DNA of 64,000 nt, taken from contig CAZUAQ010000014.1 in assembly GCA_964618455.1 (NCBI GenBank), forward strand, positions 1 to 64,000, written 5' to 3'. Origin of the DNA: CAZUAQ01 sp964618455 (GTDB lineage: Bacteria > Planctomycetota > Phycisphaerae > UBA1845 > PWPN01). The notes beneath the pieces were generated by a model. The model ran no database searches and was not told the DNA's origin. It saw nothing but the letters and a program-made list of their open reading frames with translations. Below, piece after piece: positions 7,890-15,884 of the stretch. The stretch's first letter is position 1. Every line of letters starts with the position of its first letter. Made by a program: the position numbers and the translations under genes.

Positions 7890-9065
7890 ATGTCGCAACG
7901 CCGGGCCGCACCACCTCCACCGATACCCTTACCGCAGGACGCAGAAGCGTCGACGACCGCCGAACCGTCTCCGGGAGAGGATACTCGCCCGCGCGTTTTC
8001 CCGTGTGAACAATGCGGGGCGGACCTGACCTTCAGCATCGGCGATCAGCAACTGGCGTGTGAGTACTGTGGCTACGTCAAGGAACTCACGAAGGACCCGG
8101 CGGAAATCCGCGAGCAGGACTTCCGCGCCGCCATCGCGAAGCTGCAGCGCGTCCGCGATCGTGAGGTGCCGGGTGAAAGCGAGATCAACGAGGTCAAGTG
8201 CGAAGCGTGCGGGGCGACGGTCCAGTTCACAGGAACGTTGACGAGTTCGGAATGCGCGTACTGCGGGTCACCGCTGCAGCGGGAACATGTTCATCGCAGC
8301 CCGCACCGCATCCCGGTCGACGCCGTCCTTCCCTTTCTGATCGATCACGACCGGGCCCATAAGGAGCTGCAGGCCTGGGTGAAGTCGCGCTGGTTCGCGC
8401 CGAACGATTTTCTCAAGCGCGGCGTGCAGGGCCGGTTCAACGGCATCTACCTGCCGTTCTGGACGTACGATACGCTCACGTTCAATCACTACACCGGCCA
8501 GCGTGGTGAACACTACTACGTCACGAGAGGCACGGGCAAGAACAAGCGGCGTGTACGCAAGACGCGCTGGTATCCGGCGTCGGGATCGTTCAAGCGTTTT
8601 TTCGATGACGTGCTCGTCGTGGCGGGGCGCGGGTTGCCGGACAAGCGACTGAACGCCCTCGAGCCCTGGCCGCTGCCGCGTTGCAAGCCTTTCAACGCTG
8701 AGATGCTCGCGGGCTTTCTCGCCCGGACGTACGACGTTCCGCTCGATGAGGGATTCATGACCGCCAAGCAGCGCATCGATGCCGCCATCCGTACCGAGGT
8801 CAAACGGCGCATCGGCGGCGATACCCAGCGCATTCACCACATCAACTCGAAGTACGATGCGATCACCTACAAGCACCTGTTGCTGCCGGTGTGGATGCTG
8901 ACCTACCGCTACCGCGACAAGCCGTACCAGGTCGTGGTGAACGCGTCGACCGGCGAGGTGCAGGGCGATCGGCCCTGGTCGTGGATCAAGATCACGCTGG
9001 CGGTGCTGGGCGCAGCCGCATTGATCGCGGGCATCTATTTCTTCGTTCAAAATGGCAACTTCTGA
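7890..9065 (+). CDS. Double zinc-ribbon membrane protein, YdjG-like
   Basis: The product has 391 residues. Two CxxC pairs form one ribbon near 38-60 (CEQCGADL, CEYCGY) and another two near 104-128 (CEACGATV, CAYCGSPL). A globular domain at about 140-360 matches the proteins often annotated as helicase/primosomal N'-like, but it has no Walker or helicase motifs, so that name is misleading. A single transmembrane helix ends the protein (residues about 366-388, LAVLGAAALIAGIYFFV). The gene lies 46 bases after the SPFH gene on the same strand and is probably co-transcribed. By analogy with B. subtilis YdjG and YdjI, a membrane-stress role is inferred. Confidence 0.82.
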   Translation: MSQRRAAPPPPIPLPQDAEASTTAEPSPGEDTRPRVFPCEQCGADLTFSIGDQQLACEYCGYVKELTKDPAEIREQDFRAAIAKLQRVRDREVPGESEINEVKCEACGATVQFTGTLTSSECAYCGSPLQREHVHRSPHRIPVDAVLPFLIDHDRAHKELQAWVKSRWFAPNDFLKRGVQGRFNGIYLPFWTYDTLTFNHYTGQRGEHYYVTRGTGKNKRRVRKTRWYPASGSFKRFFDDVLVVAGRGLPDKRLNALEPWPLPRCKPFNAEMLAGFLARTYDVPLDEGFMTAKQRIDAAIRTEVKRRIGGDTQRIHHINSKYDAITYKHLLLPVWMLTYRYRDKPYQVVVNASTGEVQGDRPWSWIKITLAVLGAAALIAGIYFFVQNGNF

Positions 9066-9086
9066 CGGGTTATCCGCGTATCCGAC

Positions 9087-11489
9087 TCACCGCACGAATT
9101 CGATTTGATCCGTTTCCGGGTCACGCGTGATGACTTGGCGCCCGGCGGGAGTGGAGACCGTGGCGGCCTCGAGATCTGATGCGAGGTGTGTCTGGCTCAA
9201 CGCCAGGGGGCCGCGCGCGGACGGCAGGACCGCCCAGAGATACTGCCGCTGCCAGGGGAGATTGGTGAGCACCTTGTTGGCCCCATGGTCCCAATCATCG
9301 GGTTCCTCCGCGTGCGGAGCGTACGCTTCGAACCAGGCGTCGTAAAACGCCGCCTCGCCGGTCTGCATTGCCGCCCACGCCAGGATCTTGGCGAGGTACT
9401 CGACGTGCCAGCGGCTCCGGCTCAAGTCATATGGCTTGCCGCCCATGCGATAGCCCACGTCCTTGCCGGCATAGCTGACCTGGTAGACCCAGTGCTTGCC
9501 CTGCTCGCCTTCCACGCGGCAGGTCAGCAGCCATCGGGCAAACTTCAACGCCGCGCGCTCGACCTCGGGATCGTCCGTCCAACGGTGATAGTCGATCATG
9601 GCTTCGGTGGCGATGCTGCCCATCCACGGTTTGACGATGAGGTTCATGGCGGCGTGAATGCCGGTCGTGTCGCCCTGGTCGGCGAAGGAACCGTCGGGAA
9701 GCTGGCAGGCGATCAAACGCGTGAGTCCTTCGTGTGCCTTGTCGAGATAGTGTTTTTCGCCGGTGAAACGATAGAGATGCACGAGGCTGCGGATGTAGGC
9801 GGCGTCGCGCCCGTAGGAGCGTCGCGGCCAGTTGTACGCATCCCACCAGAGTGCCGTCTCGCTGACCGCCCGGGCGGTTTCCATGAGGTACGGATCGCCG
9901 GTTTCGAGGTAGCCCGCCACGATGCCCATACTGCGCTGCATCGGCAGGGATTGCGCGGGCGGGACATAGCCGTGCATGCGCACCGCGAAGATCGTCTTGT
10001 CCACCGCCACGTCCGCCACGTGGTACGCGCTGCGCATGGCGAGGCTGTAGTCGTCGGCATCGCCCGTGAGGTAGGCCCCGGTGAGCTGGGCGTGCGGCGC
10101 TTCGCCTTCCCAACCGGGCTCGGTGTTGAGGAAGGGGCCGCCGCGATGGATCGCGCCGTCGTCGAAACAGTTGGCGTGATGGCGTTTGTGGTAATACTCG
10201 AGCGATTTCTCGACCGTCTGCCACGTGTGATCGCGCACCGGGAGCAGGGGGGCTTCGGCGAACTCCTCGCACATCCCGTACCACCAGTCCGGGGCAAGAT
10301 AACGGGCGACGTCGGGTCGCGCATCGTTCAGCGCCGCCACGACGCGCACGGAGCGTGCCATGCCTTTCGGGAAGATGCGTTCGTCGGCTTTGGCGATATA
10401 CGGTTCGCCCTTTTCATTGCGCGCGTGCAGCCCCGCCATGGCTTCGATGCCGTCGTAGGGCTGATAGACACAGACATCGCCTGACTTCCACGCGTAACCC
10501 GGATGCTCGGGGCCAACCAGCCAGGCGGCTTCATCGAGATCGAGCGAAGCGCGATCCCATTGCCAGCGTGTCTGCGTGGTGATCGGCTGGCGCGCGCGGG
10601 GCCAGTCGCCACCGGCGGAGGTGAACCCGACGACCGGCACGACGCCTTCCAGATCACCGCCCTCGGTGAAGAATCGCGTGTTGATGTGCCGCAGCGTCAG
10701 CTCCATGGTGCCGTTGGCATAGCAACGCGCGATCAGTTCGCCGCGCACGTGGTTGTGGCGATGAAGCCAGCGGTAGTGATGATCCTTGTCCGTGGCGGCG
10801 CGTTGGGACTCCTCGGAATCCTGGGACTCGCGTACGACCGGAATCGCGCCCTTCGCGCGGTAGACGCGGCACACCGGTCCATCCTCGATCACCTCGAGAC
10901 GTACCCATTGCCACCAGTGGATGGTATGCCCGACGTCGAGACCCAGGCGCACGCCGAGTTCGCCCTCCCCCTGGGTGAAGCGGACTTCGTTCACCTCCCA
11001 CGGGAGATGTACCTCGTAGGCGGCATCGAGGACTTCCAGAGACGCCATCGGTCCGGTGTACGGCCCGTTCGCGGGTTTGCCACTGACGATCTGCGCTTCG
11101 TCTTCGCCCTTGGCGATGGCGGTCAGCATGACCCGTCGCGGCCGCTTCTCCGTTGGCGGCGCGTCGGAAGTTGCGGGCCACCACGCGAGCGGCGTGACTT
11201 GCGTCTGTCCGTCCACGAAGACGCGGTTGCCATCCATACGCGTCACGGGGAACGACACGCGACGTACCGGGGCGCGCGACGATCCGGCGATGCGATGCAC
11301 GGGGATGTGCCGGATTCTTCCGATGCGCAGAAGCTCGCGCGTTGTCTCGTCGTCGATCACGAGTGGTTGCGTTCCGACCTTGGGCGCGCATCTCACCGTC
11401 GCCATGAGCAACACCAACAGGGACGCGCTCGTGATCGTGAACGTCGCAACTCGGCCCGGCCTCACCGGAGATGGCCATCCATGGTTCAT
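9087..11489 (-). CDS. Secreted alpha/alpha-barrel protein, possible polysaccharide lyase or hydrolase
   Basis: The 800-residue product begins with a membrane-spanning signal (TFTITSASLLVLLMATV). The N-terminal roughly 350 residues look like beta-sandwich (HWWQWVRLEVIEDGPVCRVY). This layout recalls the beta-domain plus toroid of YetA/exo-rhamnogalacturonan-lyase-like proteins, but that match is tentative. The C-terminal half has many helical hairpins with toroid-type phrases (WWDAYNWPRRSYGRDAAYI, LPDGSFADQGDTTG, LAKILAWAAMQTGEAAFYDA). It is the last of three minus-strand genes, 43 bases after the 1033-residue protein. The long opposite-strand frames across it are GC-driven shadows. Confidence 0.75.
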   Translation of the reverse strand: MNHGWPSPVRPGRVATFTITSASLLVLLMATVRCAPKVGTQPLVIDDETTRELLRIGRIRHIPVHRIAGSSRAPVRRVSFPVTRMDGNRVFVDGQTQVTPLAWWPATSDAPPTEKRPRRVMLTAIAKGEDEAQIVSGKPANGPYTGPMASLEVLDAAYEVHLPWEVNEVRFTQGEGELGVRLGLDVGHTIHWWQWVRLEVIEDGPVCRVYRAKGAIPVVRESQDSEESQRAATDKDHHYRWLHRHNHVRGELIARCYANGTMELTLRHINTRFFTEGGDLEGVVPVVGFTSAGGDWPRARQPITTQTRWQWDRASLDLDEAAWLVGPEHPGYAWKSGDVCVYQPYDGIEAMAGLHARNEKGEPYIAKADERIFPKGMARSVRVVAALNDARPDVARYLAPDWWYGMCEEFAEAPLLPVRDHTWQTVEKSLEYYHKRHHANCFDDGAIHRGGPFLNTEPGWEGEAPHAQLTGAYLTGDADDYSLAMRSAYHVADVAVDKTIFAVRMHGYVPPAQSLPMQRSMGIVAGYLETGDPYLMETARAVSETALWWDAYNWPRRSYGRDAAYIRSLVHLYRFTGEKHYLDKAHEGLTRLIACQLPDGSFADQGDTTGIHAAMNLIVKPWMGSIATEAMIDYHRWTDDPEVERAALKFARWLLTCRVEGEQGKHWVYQVSYAGKDVGYRMGGKPYDLSRSRWHVEYLAKILAWAAMQTGEAAFYDAWFEAYAPHAEEPDDWDHGANKVLTNLPWQRQYLWAVLPSARGPLALSQTHLASDLEAATVSTPAGRQVITRDPETDQIEFVR

Positions 11490-11532
11490 GAAAACACTTT
11501 CTTGTAGGAGGCAGGCGCGTTCCGCCCGCGAG

Positions 11533-14500
11533 TCAATTTGCGGGATAGATGTACACGGGCAGCCGGTCGTGCGCGCAGACCTGCTGATGCACGTCCTTGA
11601 CCCAGACTTCCAAGGCGTAGCGGCCCGGAGGCGAATCAGTTCTCACGGTCAAGGCGTACTCCTGGGGCATGGGCGTCAGGGGGAGCGTGAGTTGTCCCAT
11701 GGCGGCCGGCGTCTGCGGCGAGTCCAGCGAGTGCAATGTGGCGGTCAGGTGGGCCTGCCGTCCGCGCGGCGACTGCACGACCGTCTTGAGCTGGAAGTGG
11801 CCGCCCTGCGGTGTCGCCCGACGCTGCCACATCACTGCGGAGGACAACCGCGTCTCTTCCGCCGCGCGATTCAACTGCAGTACCGCGAATCGGCTCGAAT
11901 GCTTGCCGCGTGTCATCGCCCCGTCGCGCAGCTCCAGCCGCCCCTTCCGCTGCTGATCGTCCTTGCCGTCGTTGTCATTGACCACGATGTTGAAGCCGAT
12001 CTTGGGCCACATGCCCGGCGCCATGGGCATCAGCTCCGACATGGGGATCGCCGCCTCGTAAATCGTCCCGTCACCCTGGCGGTCGGCTTTGAACTTCACA
12101 GTAGTCATGGCGTCGCGATGCTGCCCGCGCCGGCCGTGGTAGCGCCAGGCGATGGACTCTCCATCCTTGTAGACCAGGGCGAACTCGTGCTCCTGGCCGC
12201 TGTATCCGCCGGAGCCGCGCTGCAGAATCGGATCGATGCCGATCTGGACGCAGTCACCGCGCCAGAAGTCCCAGCCGCTGAAGTCCTGAGCGTGGACGTT
12301 ATCCTGGATCAAGGCCAGCACATACAGGTAGTCATAATCCCAACTCACCGCCACGGCGCCGCGCAAGTCTTCTCCCTCGCCGACACGCTCGCGCCCGCTG
12401 CGGGTGATCTCGAACTTCAGCTCCGGCCGGTTCTGATACCAGCCCAGGCACTCCAGAATCTGGAACTCGTAATCGATCTTCTTCTGGTGGATGCGGGTGA
12501 CGATGTCACCTTCACGCAGGCCCGCCTCGCCCGCCGGGCTTCCGGGCTCGACCTTCGTAACGACCACGCCCGCCTTGGTGATGCGGATGCCCGGCTTGGA
12601 GGCGTCCTGGATCTCCTCGCCGAAGATGTAGAAATCCTCGAGGTGATACTTCTTCTGCAGTTCCGTATCGAGCTGCACCCATTCAAAACCGAGGTAGTTC
12701 TTCTTGTTGTTCGCCAGCGCCTGGGAGGCATTGGTGTTCTTGACCATCATGCTCGTCTCGATCAGGTCGCCTTCGCCGCCGCTGCCGAGATCGATCAGCG
12801 CTTCCTTCGGCCAGTCGTTGATTCGCGCGTCGATCGTCATGCCGTCTTCCGCGAAGGGGATCTGATAGTCGGCCACCGCCGTTTGCCGGCCGAGAAGATC
12901 TTCACCGGGATCATCGGCGATCGACAGTTCGAGATTCGTCGCCGCGCGGGGGGTCGCCCAGGGCGGTACGGGATCGAGCGAACCGTCCGGTCGCACGTAG
13001 ATCAATTGTTCGTAGCCAAGGTCCTCGATGAACGGTTCATCGTTGATCACGTCGTAGAGGATACCGTTCTGTGAGCACAGGATGCCTTCCCACACCGCCG
13101 CCGAGGAAATCTCCCCATACGTCGCACCGCCGGGCGAGACCTGGTCGGCATCGAAACTCATGATGGTGCCCGGCGAGTAGATGTACCCCGGCGGCAGGAC
13201 GATCGCGACCTTGGCCTCTTCGAGCACATCGCGTACCGGTCCGCGCGGATGCCTGGCGGCGTGATCCTTGACGATGCGGGCAAACTTCTTGACCTCCGGG
13301 TAACCGATGCCCGTACCTTGAGCCGGGTACGATATCCAGAACCACATGTACCGCGCCCCCATGTCGTAGGACATGGTGAACGCCTTCGGGTAGAGATCCT
13401 GGTCCCCTTCGCGATAGAGCGACGTGCCCCAGTCACCGTCCCACGCACGAGCGGCCCCGCGCAGAAACGCGTTGATGAAGTACATCTGGTCGTCGAAGGT
13501 CAACCCGTCGAGCCCTTCGTTGCCGAAGTGGATCGTCGGGTGCCAGCCGTAGCCGCGATCGACGTAGCGCCCCTCGTACACCAGCGCCGGCGCGCCGGCG
13601 GCCATCGTCTGCCACGCGGAGAAGTAGTGCGTGTCCCACGACACGTAATTGTCGTAGTGCAGGTCGAGGTTGGCATCCTCACCGCCCATCGGCACCTTGC
13701 GTTTCTTGTGCGTGTAATGCGCCTTCACGCGCTCGCGCAGGGCGGCAGCCATTTGCTCGGGGCTGTGCAGGTGCTTGCCGGGAACGTGTTCATCCCAGCC
13801 GAAGCGGATGCTCGGCTCATCGATGAACATCCGGCCCGGGTCGAAATTGCTGCGGTAGAACGAGTCGGGGAACGAGGGCTGCATGCGGTAGAAAACCGGC
13901 TCTTCGATCAGCCAGAAACGGTCCGGACCGGAGAGGCTGAAGTAGTTTGCCCCTGCATCCAGCAACTCGTGCACCTCGCCGTCGGTACACGCCCGCCAGC
14001 GATAACGTGCTTCGCCCTCGCGCGATTCATCCAGGTCGTAGCACGGATCCACCTGCGCGCCGATCAGCAGGTCCGAACGCAGATCCATCCGTTGGGCCTC
14101 GTTGAAACTGAGCGATTCGCCGCCGCTGAATGGATCGACGCGCAGAATCACATGCCCCAGCAGCGTCCCCACGGAGGCGAACCCGTCGCGATAGGTACAG
14201 TCGTGTGATTTGTTCGGAAGGAAGCCCTCTTCGAAATTCATCACCGGCAGCAGGGCGTCGCCCGTCACGGAGTCGCGATAGTCGAAGACCTTGCCGTTGA
14301 AATCGTGGTAAAGATAGCGCGTCACCTGGCCGAGACCGTCCGCCCGTGTCATCGACACGCCCTCGGAGACCAGCCGCACACCGAAACGCGTCTCACCGAA
14401 CGTCTCGACCGTCATCTGCCACGTGTTCATGATCTGGCCGTCGAGCTTGTCACTGCCGAGCGTCTCCAGCGTCATCCGCCGGAAGCGCAGTTTGTCGCCC

Positions 14501-14634
14501 TCACCGGCGGACTGAAACACGTAATATGCCTTACCGTCCGGTGCCTCCGCGCGGGAGGCTGCAGGTAAGGTCATGGTACCCGCCAGCAAGCCAAGGGAGA
14601 CCACAACGGCTCTATGCATCGTGCGTAAGAACAT
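11533..14634 (-). CDS. Large secreted hydrolase-like protein with a PDZ domain inserted in a CBM9-like domain
   Basis: The ATG at 14634 has an upstream AGAGGA and starts a clear signal peptide (VVVSLGLLAGTMTLPAASRA), giving 1033 residues. About residues 1-540 look like a TIM-barrel-type hydrolase with a following lobe (YMWFWISYPAQGTGIGYPEV, VAIVLPPGYIYSPG). A CBM9/DOMON-like domain starts near 595 (IDARINDWPKEALIDLG) and resumes near 760 (AVSWDYDYLYVLALIQDN, then WRGDCVQIGIDP). Between the two halves, at about 672-745, lies a PDZ domain (VTKVEPGSPAGEAGLREGD). A C-terminal beta-sandwich ends the protein. The catalytic residues of the first part are not assignable by eye. It is the middle gene of a minus-strand set with an outer-membrane barrel upstream. 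Confidence 0.75.
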   Translation of the reverse strand: MFLRTMHRAVVVSLGLLAGTMTLPAASRAEAPDGKAYYVFQSAGEGDKLRFRRMTLETLGSDKLDGQIMNTWQMTVETFGETRFGVRLVSEGVSMTRADGLGQVTRYLYHDFNGKVFDYRDSVTGDALLPVMNFEEGFLPNKSHDCTYRDGFASVGTLLGHVILRVDPFSGGESLSFNEAQRMDLRSDLLIGAQVDPCYDLDESREGEARYRWRACTDGEVHELLDAGANYFSLSGPDRFWLIEEPVFYRMQPSFPDSFYRSNFDPGRMFIDEPSIRFGWDEHVPGKHLHSPEQMAAALRERVKAHYTHKKRKVPMGGEDANLDLHYDNYVSWDTHYFSAWQTMAAGAPALVYEGRYVDRGYGWHPTIHFGNEGLDGLTFDDQMYFINAFLRGAARAWDGDWGTSLYREGDQDLYPKAFTMSYDMGARYMWFWISYPAQGTGIGYPEVKKFARIVKDHAARHPRGPVRDVLEEAKVAIVLPPGYIYSPGTIMSFDADQVSPGGATYGEISSAAVWEGILCSQNGILYDVINDEPFIEDLGYEQLIYVRPDGSLDPVPPWATPRAATNLELSIADDPGEDLLGRQTAVADYQIPFAEDGMTIDARINDWPKEALIDLGSGGEGDLIETSMMVKNTNASQALANNKKNYLGFEWVQLDTELQKKYHLEDFYIFGEEIQDASKPGIRITKAGVVVTKVEPGSPAGEAGLREGDIVTRIHQKKIDYEFQILECLGWYQNRPELKFEITRSGRERVGEGEDLRGAVAVSWDYDYLYVLALIQDNVHAQDFSGWDFWRGDCVQIGIDPILQRGSGGYSGQEHEFALVYKDGESIAWRYHGRRGQHRDAMTTVKFKADRQGDGTIYEAAIPMSELMPMAPGMWPKIGFNIVVNDNDGKDDQQRKGRLELRDGAMTRGKHSSRFAVLQLNRAAEETRLSSAVMWQRRATPQGGHFQLKTVVQSPRGRQAHLTATLHSLDSPQTPAAMGQLTLPLTPMPQEYALTVRTDSPPGRYALEVWVKDVHQQVCAHDRLPVYIYPAN

Positions 14635-14701
14635 TGAAACAAGTTCCTCTTCTTTCAGCTCCGGGAGGCCGGCAGCGCTTCGCATTCAGGGAGGCGCCGG
14701 C

Positions 14702-15706
14702 TCAGAAACGATAGACCAGTTGAATGGCGGCGAACGGCCCGTCGCCCACGTTGATGCGACTGTCGTGACGGTCGTCGTACTCCTCGCCCTCGAAGAAGAA
14801 GCGATTGAAGGCGTATCCGCCGCTGAAATCCACGTAGAGCGCCTCGGTGATGTCCCATCGCACGCCGGCCTTGACCCGCTGCTCATCGTAGAAGAGGCGA
14901 TCGTCGTTGTCGTCGCGATCGTGGCGGAAGTAGCGCTCGTTGCCCCATTCGTATCCGGTGTAGAAACGCAGGTTCTCCGTAGGCAGCAGGCTGATCCGCC
15001 CGCGCACCGTCCGCGGCACGAAGTAGAACGCATCCATCTCGAGCCACTCCAGCGGCCGGTAGCGCACCGAGGAAAACGGGAGACCGACCATCAGGTCGAG
15101 CTTGTCGTCCGGCCGGTACTGGTACGCCGCCCCGGGCAGCGGGATGTACTGCCAGAACTCGCGATTGTTCGACCAGTTCAGAAAGAAGACCCAGGCGTTG
15201 TTATCCCCGTCCGGAATGCGCAGAAAGCCGTTCGTGTTGACGGCAATCTCGTTTCCGCTGGCAAAGGGGCGATCGCTCGGCGAGCCGATCGTGAAGTCCA
15301 CGCCCATCAGCCAGTCGTTCTCCAGCTTCTGCCGATACGTCGTGCCGAGACGGATGTCCCAGAGATGATCGGGAAAGTCGTCGCCGACGAAGGGAATGCG
15401 GTCGTCCGGCAGCCAGGCGTCGGTGTCGAAGTCCAGCGACTTCAGACGCGTGCTCATCGTCCACTCGCGGGTCTCGTCCTGCCAGATCGGAAAGCGCAGA
15501 CGCATGTCGTGCTCGGCGAAGCGCATCTCCGTGCCTTGTCCGCCGATATCCTCACCGAAGTTGTATTCCGTCGAATACTCGAGCGTGGTCTCGGCCTGCC
15601 CGACGTTGGGATTCAGAAAATAGCGGGCCACGTCGTTCTGCGCCTGTGCCGTGGTGGCCGTTAAGCCCACGAGAGCCATCTGAAACAGAGTCGGCCGGTA
15701 TGCCAT
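14702..15706 (-). CDS. Outer-membrane beta-barrel protein (DUF6268-like)
   Basis: The 334-residue product has a signal peptide ending TAQAQ. A series of alternating amphipathic strands follows (TTLEYSTEYNF, HDMRLRFPIW, WTMSTRLKSLDF), and the last residues, AIQLVYRF, end in a phenylalanine as outer-membrane barrels usually do. An AGGAGA ribosome-binding site lies four bases before the ATG. It is the first gene of the minus-strand set that continues with the CBM9/PDZ protein and the toroid protein. A porin or surface role in carbohydrate uptake is inferred from that context. The divergent neighbour across 178 bases is mutS. Confidence 0.75.
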   Translation of the reverse strand: MAYRPTLFQMALVGLTATTAQAQNDVARYFLNPNVGQAETTLEYSTEYNFGEDIGGQGTEMRFAEHDMRLRFPIWQDETREWTMSTRLKSLDFDTDAWLPDDRIPFVGDDFPDHLWDIRLGTTYRQKLENDWLMGVDFTIGSPSDRPFASGNEIAVNTNGFLRIPDGDNNAWVFFLNWSNNREFWQYIPLPGAAYQYRPDDKLDLMVGLPFSSVRYRPLEWLEMDAFYFVPRTVRGRISLLPTENLRFYTGYEWGNERYFRHDRDDNDDRLFYDEQRVKAGVRWDITEALYVDFSGGYAFNRFFFEGEEYDDRHDSRINVGDGPFAAIQLVYRF

Positions 15707-15884
15707 GATATCTCCTTGTGCATCTCTGGAAGTTCGCTTGCCCTGCGTTCGCGTGGACCGCGCCGATGGGTACGAATTCTAAACGATCCTCAGGGGGCCA
15801 ACCACTTTCGGACACCCGAGGCGGTTTGAGTCCACCCGGGCCATCCCGTACATTGAGCGCACGCAGTCGGAGGTGCAGCGGGGC

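Noticed and set aside
9186..10484. 432-codon plus-strand frame opposite the secreted toroid gene
   Set aside because: The minus-strand product has a signal peptide and recognisable toroid repeats, whereas this frame has no domain and no ribosome-binding site.
15873..15884. GTG start of mutS twelve bases upstream of the chosen ATG
   Set aside because: The GTG overlaps the only Shine-Dalgarno-like sequence, so the ATG at 15885 is the better start.
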